Shown here: positions 63,531 through 64,000 of the stretch, piece by piece | How the letters are laid out: every line of letters starts with the position of its first letter | Numbering within the stretch: the first letter of the stretch is position 1 | DNA from: Sphingomonas jaspsi DSM 18422 | GTDB taxonomy: Bacteria > Pseudomonadota > Alphaproteobacteria > Sphingomonadales > Sphingomonadaceae | Length of the DNA: 64,000 nucleotides | Direction: 5' to 3' | NCBI RefSeq assembly: GCF_000585415.1 | Contig: NZ_KK073876.1 | Coordinates: 307,810 to 371,809 of the forward strand | Translations under genes and position numbers: made by a program | The notes under the pieces: model-generated | The model's input: the letters and a program-made list of their open reading frames with translations, nothing else | Database searches by the model: none | What the model was told of the DNA's origin: nothing

Positions 63531-64000
63531 CTATTTGGGCCTTGCCGGCGTTTCGCGCAAGCGCACCAGGATCAGCGCCGCAACGATCATCGCCGCACCT
63601 GCCCAGTCCAGTGCCGTCAACCGTTCGTCGTAGTAAAGCCAGCCGAGCAACGCCGACAGCGCCGGTTGGGTCAGCATCGTGACCCCGACGACCAGCGGCG
63701 GCACATGGCCAAGGGCGTAAACGATCAGGCCCTGACCCGCGACCTGGCTGCACAGCGCCAGCGCGATCAGCGCCGACCAATCCTGCGGCACCACCGTTTC
63801 ACCGGCCAGCACGGCCCAGGGCAGCAGCAGGGCGGCACCGGACAGGCTGGCGATGAACAGCAGTGGAAGCGGCTGCAGTTCGCCGCGGGTTCGCTCGACG
63901 ATGATGAGGTAACCGGCGTAGAGGATGCCGGCCAGCGCGGCGAGAAGGTCGCCCCTGATATGCGCGGCACTGAGTTCGGCGCTGCTCCACATCAGCGCGG
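63531..64000 (-). CDS. EamA/DMT-family transporter, C-terminal part (cut by window edge)
   Basis: About 156 residues are visible, covering the last five helices: LLAALAGILYAGYLIIVERTRGELQ, QVAGQGLIVYALGHVPPLVVGVTMLTQPALSALLGWLYYDERL and a basic end (VRLRETPARPK). The open frame continues past base 64000, so an ATG at 63992 is internal. The substrate is unknown. It is upstream of COQ9 by five bases. Confidence 0.82.
   Translation of the reverse strand, partial: ALMWSSAELSAAHIRGDLLAALAGILYAGYLIIVERTRGELQPLPLLFIASLSGAALLLPWAVLAGETVVPQDWSALIALALCSQVAGQGLIVYALGHVPPLVVGVTMLTQPALSALLGWLYYDERLTALDWAGAAMIVAALILVRLRETPARPK

Overview
The window looks like a stretch of core chromosome from an alphaproteobacterium of the Sphingomonadaceae (Sphingomonas or a close relative). 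This is inferred from high-GC codon use, TonB-dependent receptors, an uncoupled DivK, a PrrBA/RegBA redox pair beside a cyo quinol oxidase, lptCAB-rpoN, the COQ9 and cytochrome bc1 chaperone genes, DUF4167 and DUF3572 proteins, and sites resembling the EcfG general-stress promoter (GGAAC-N16-CGTT). I saw no rRNA or tRNA gene, insertion sequence, prophage or CRISPR array. About 65 genes are packed with few gaps; no gene-free stretch exceeds 300 bases. Many gene pairs overlap by 1-4 bases (ATGA, TGATG, GTGA, TTGA), and several convergent pairs overlap at their 3' ends.

Layout. 1-6.0 kb: two DUF4139 proteins (one cut by the edge), a phosphate-type porin and a TonB-dependent receptor with a proline-rich C-terminal tail. 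6.2-10.7 kb: DUF4167 protein, the hisS-prfA-prmC translation operon and inorganic pyrophosphatase. 10.7-17.5 kb: second TonB receptor, secreted amidase, Gdx-type SMR exporter, DUF1345 and EamA membrane proteins, retropepsin-like protease. 17.5-22.9 kb: ispG, S1/P1 nuclease, an SPFH / ribbon-helix-helix / small membrane protein / hydrolase operon, isoaspartyl peptidase. 22.9-26.8 kb: six-gene operon (DUF3572, HAD, SDR, RidA, GDPD, FemAB-like GNAT). 26.8-33.7 kb: divK, rpmG, an orphan protein, dps, ATP-dependent DNA ligase, amidohydrolase, GNAT, a double cold-shock protein with an RGG-type N-terminus, and an RNase D-like gene.

33.7-37.2 kb: lptC-lptA-lptB-rpoN, followed by an endonuclease/exonuclease/phosphatase gene. 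38.0-46.1 kb is a respiration region: response regulator and quinone-sensing kinase (PrrA/PrrB type), an MHS-type transporter, then cyoABCD and SURF1. A perfect 19-bp palindrome lies in the cyo promoter region. 46.1-52.9 kb: gyrB, a DEAD-box helicase, recF, a small monooxygenase-fold protein and dnaN. 53.0-55.3 kb: a decayed hybrid-kinase remnant, a fasciclin lipoprotein and a tyrosine-rich repeat protein with a consensus-perfect EcfG promoter. 55.3-60.7 kb: MFS transporter, kynureninase-like gene and tryptophan 2,3-dioxygenase, bamE, the bc1 chaperone gene, a DUF177 gene and ssb. 60.7-64 kb: feoAB with a likely Fur box, COQ9, and an EamA gene running off the edge.

No single cassette stands out as a clearly new defence or biosynthetic system. 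The least explained items are the SPFH/RHH/hydrolase operon with its AT-rich operator-like repeat, the EcfG-controlled tyrosine-rich gene with a hairpin over its ribosome binding site, the cyo palindrome, the RGG-tailed double cold-shock protein, and the rpmG terminator written inside the 3' end of divK. All functions are assigned by reading motifs, not by database search.
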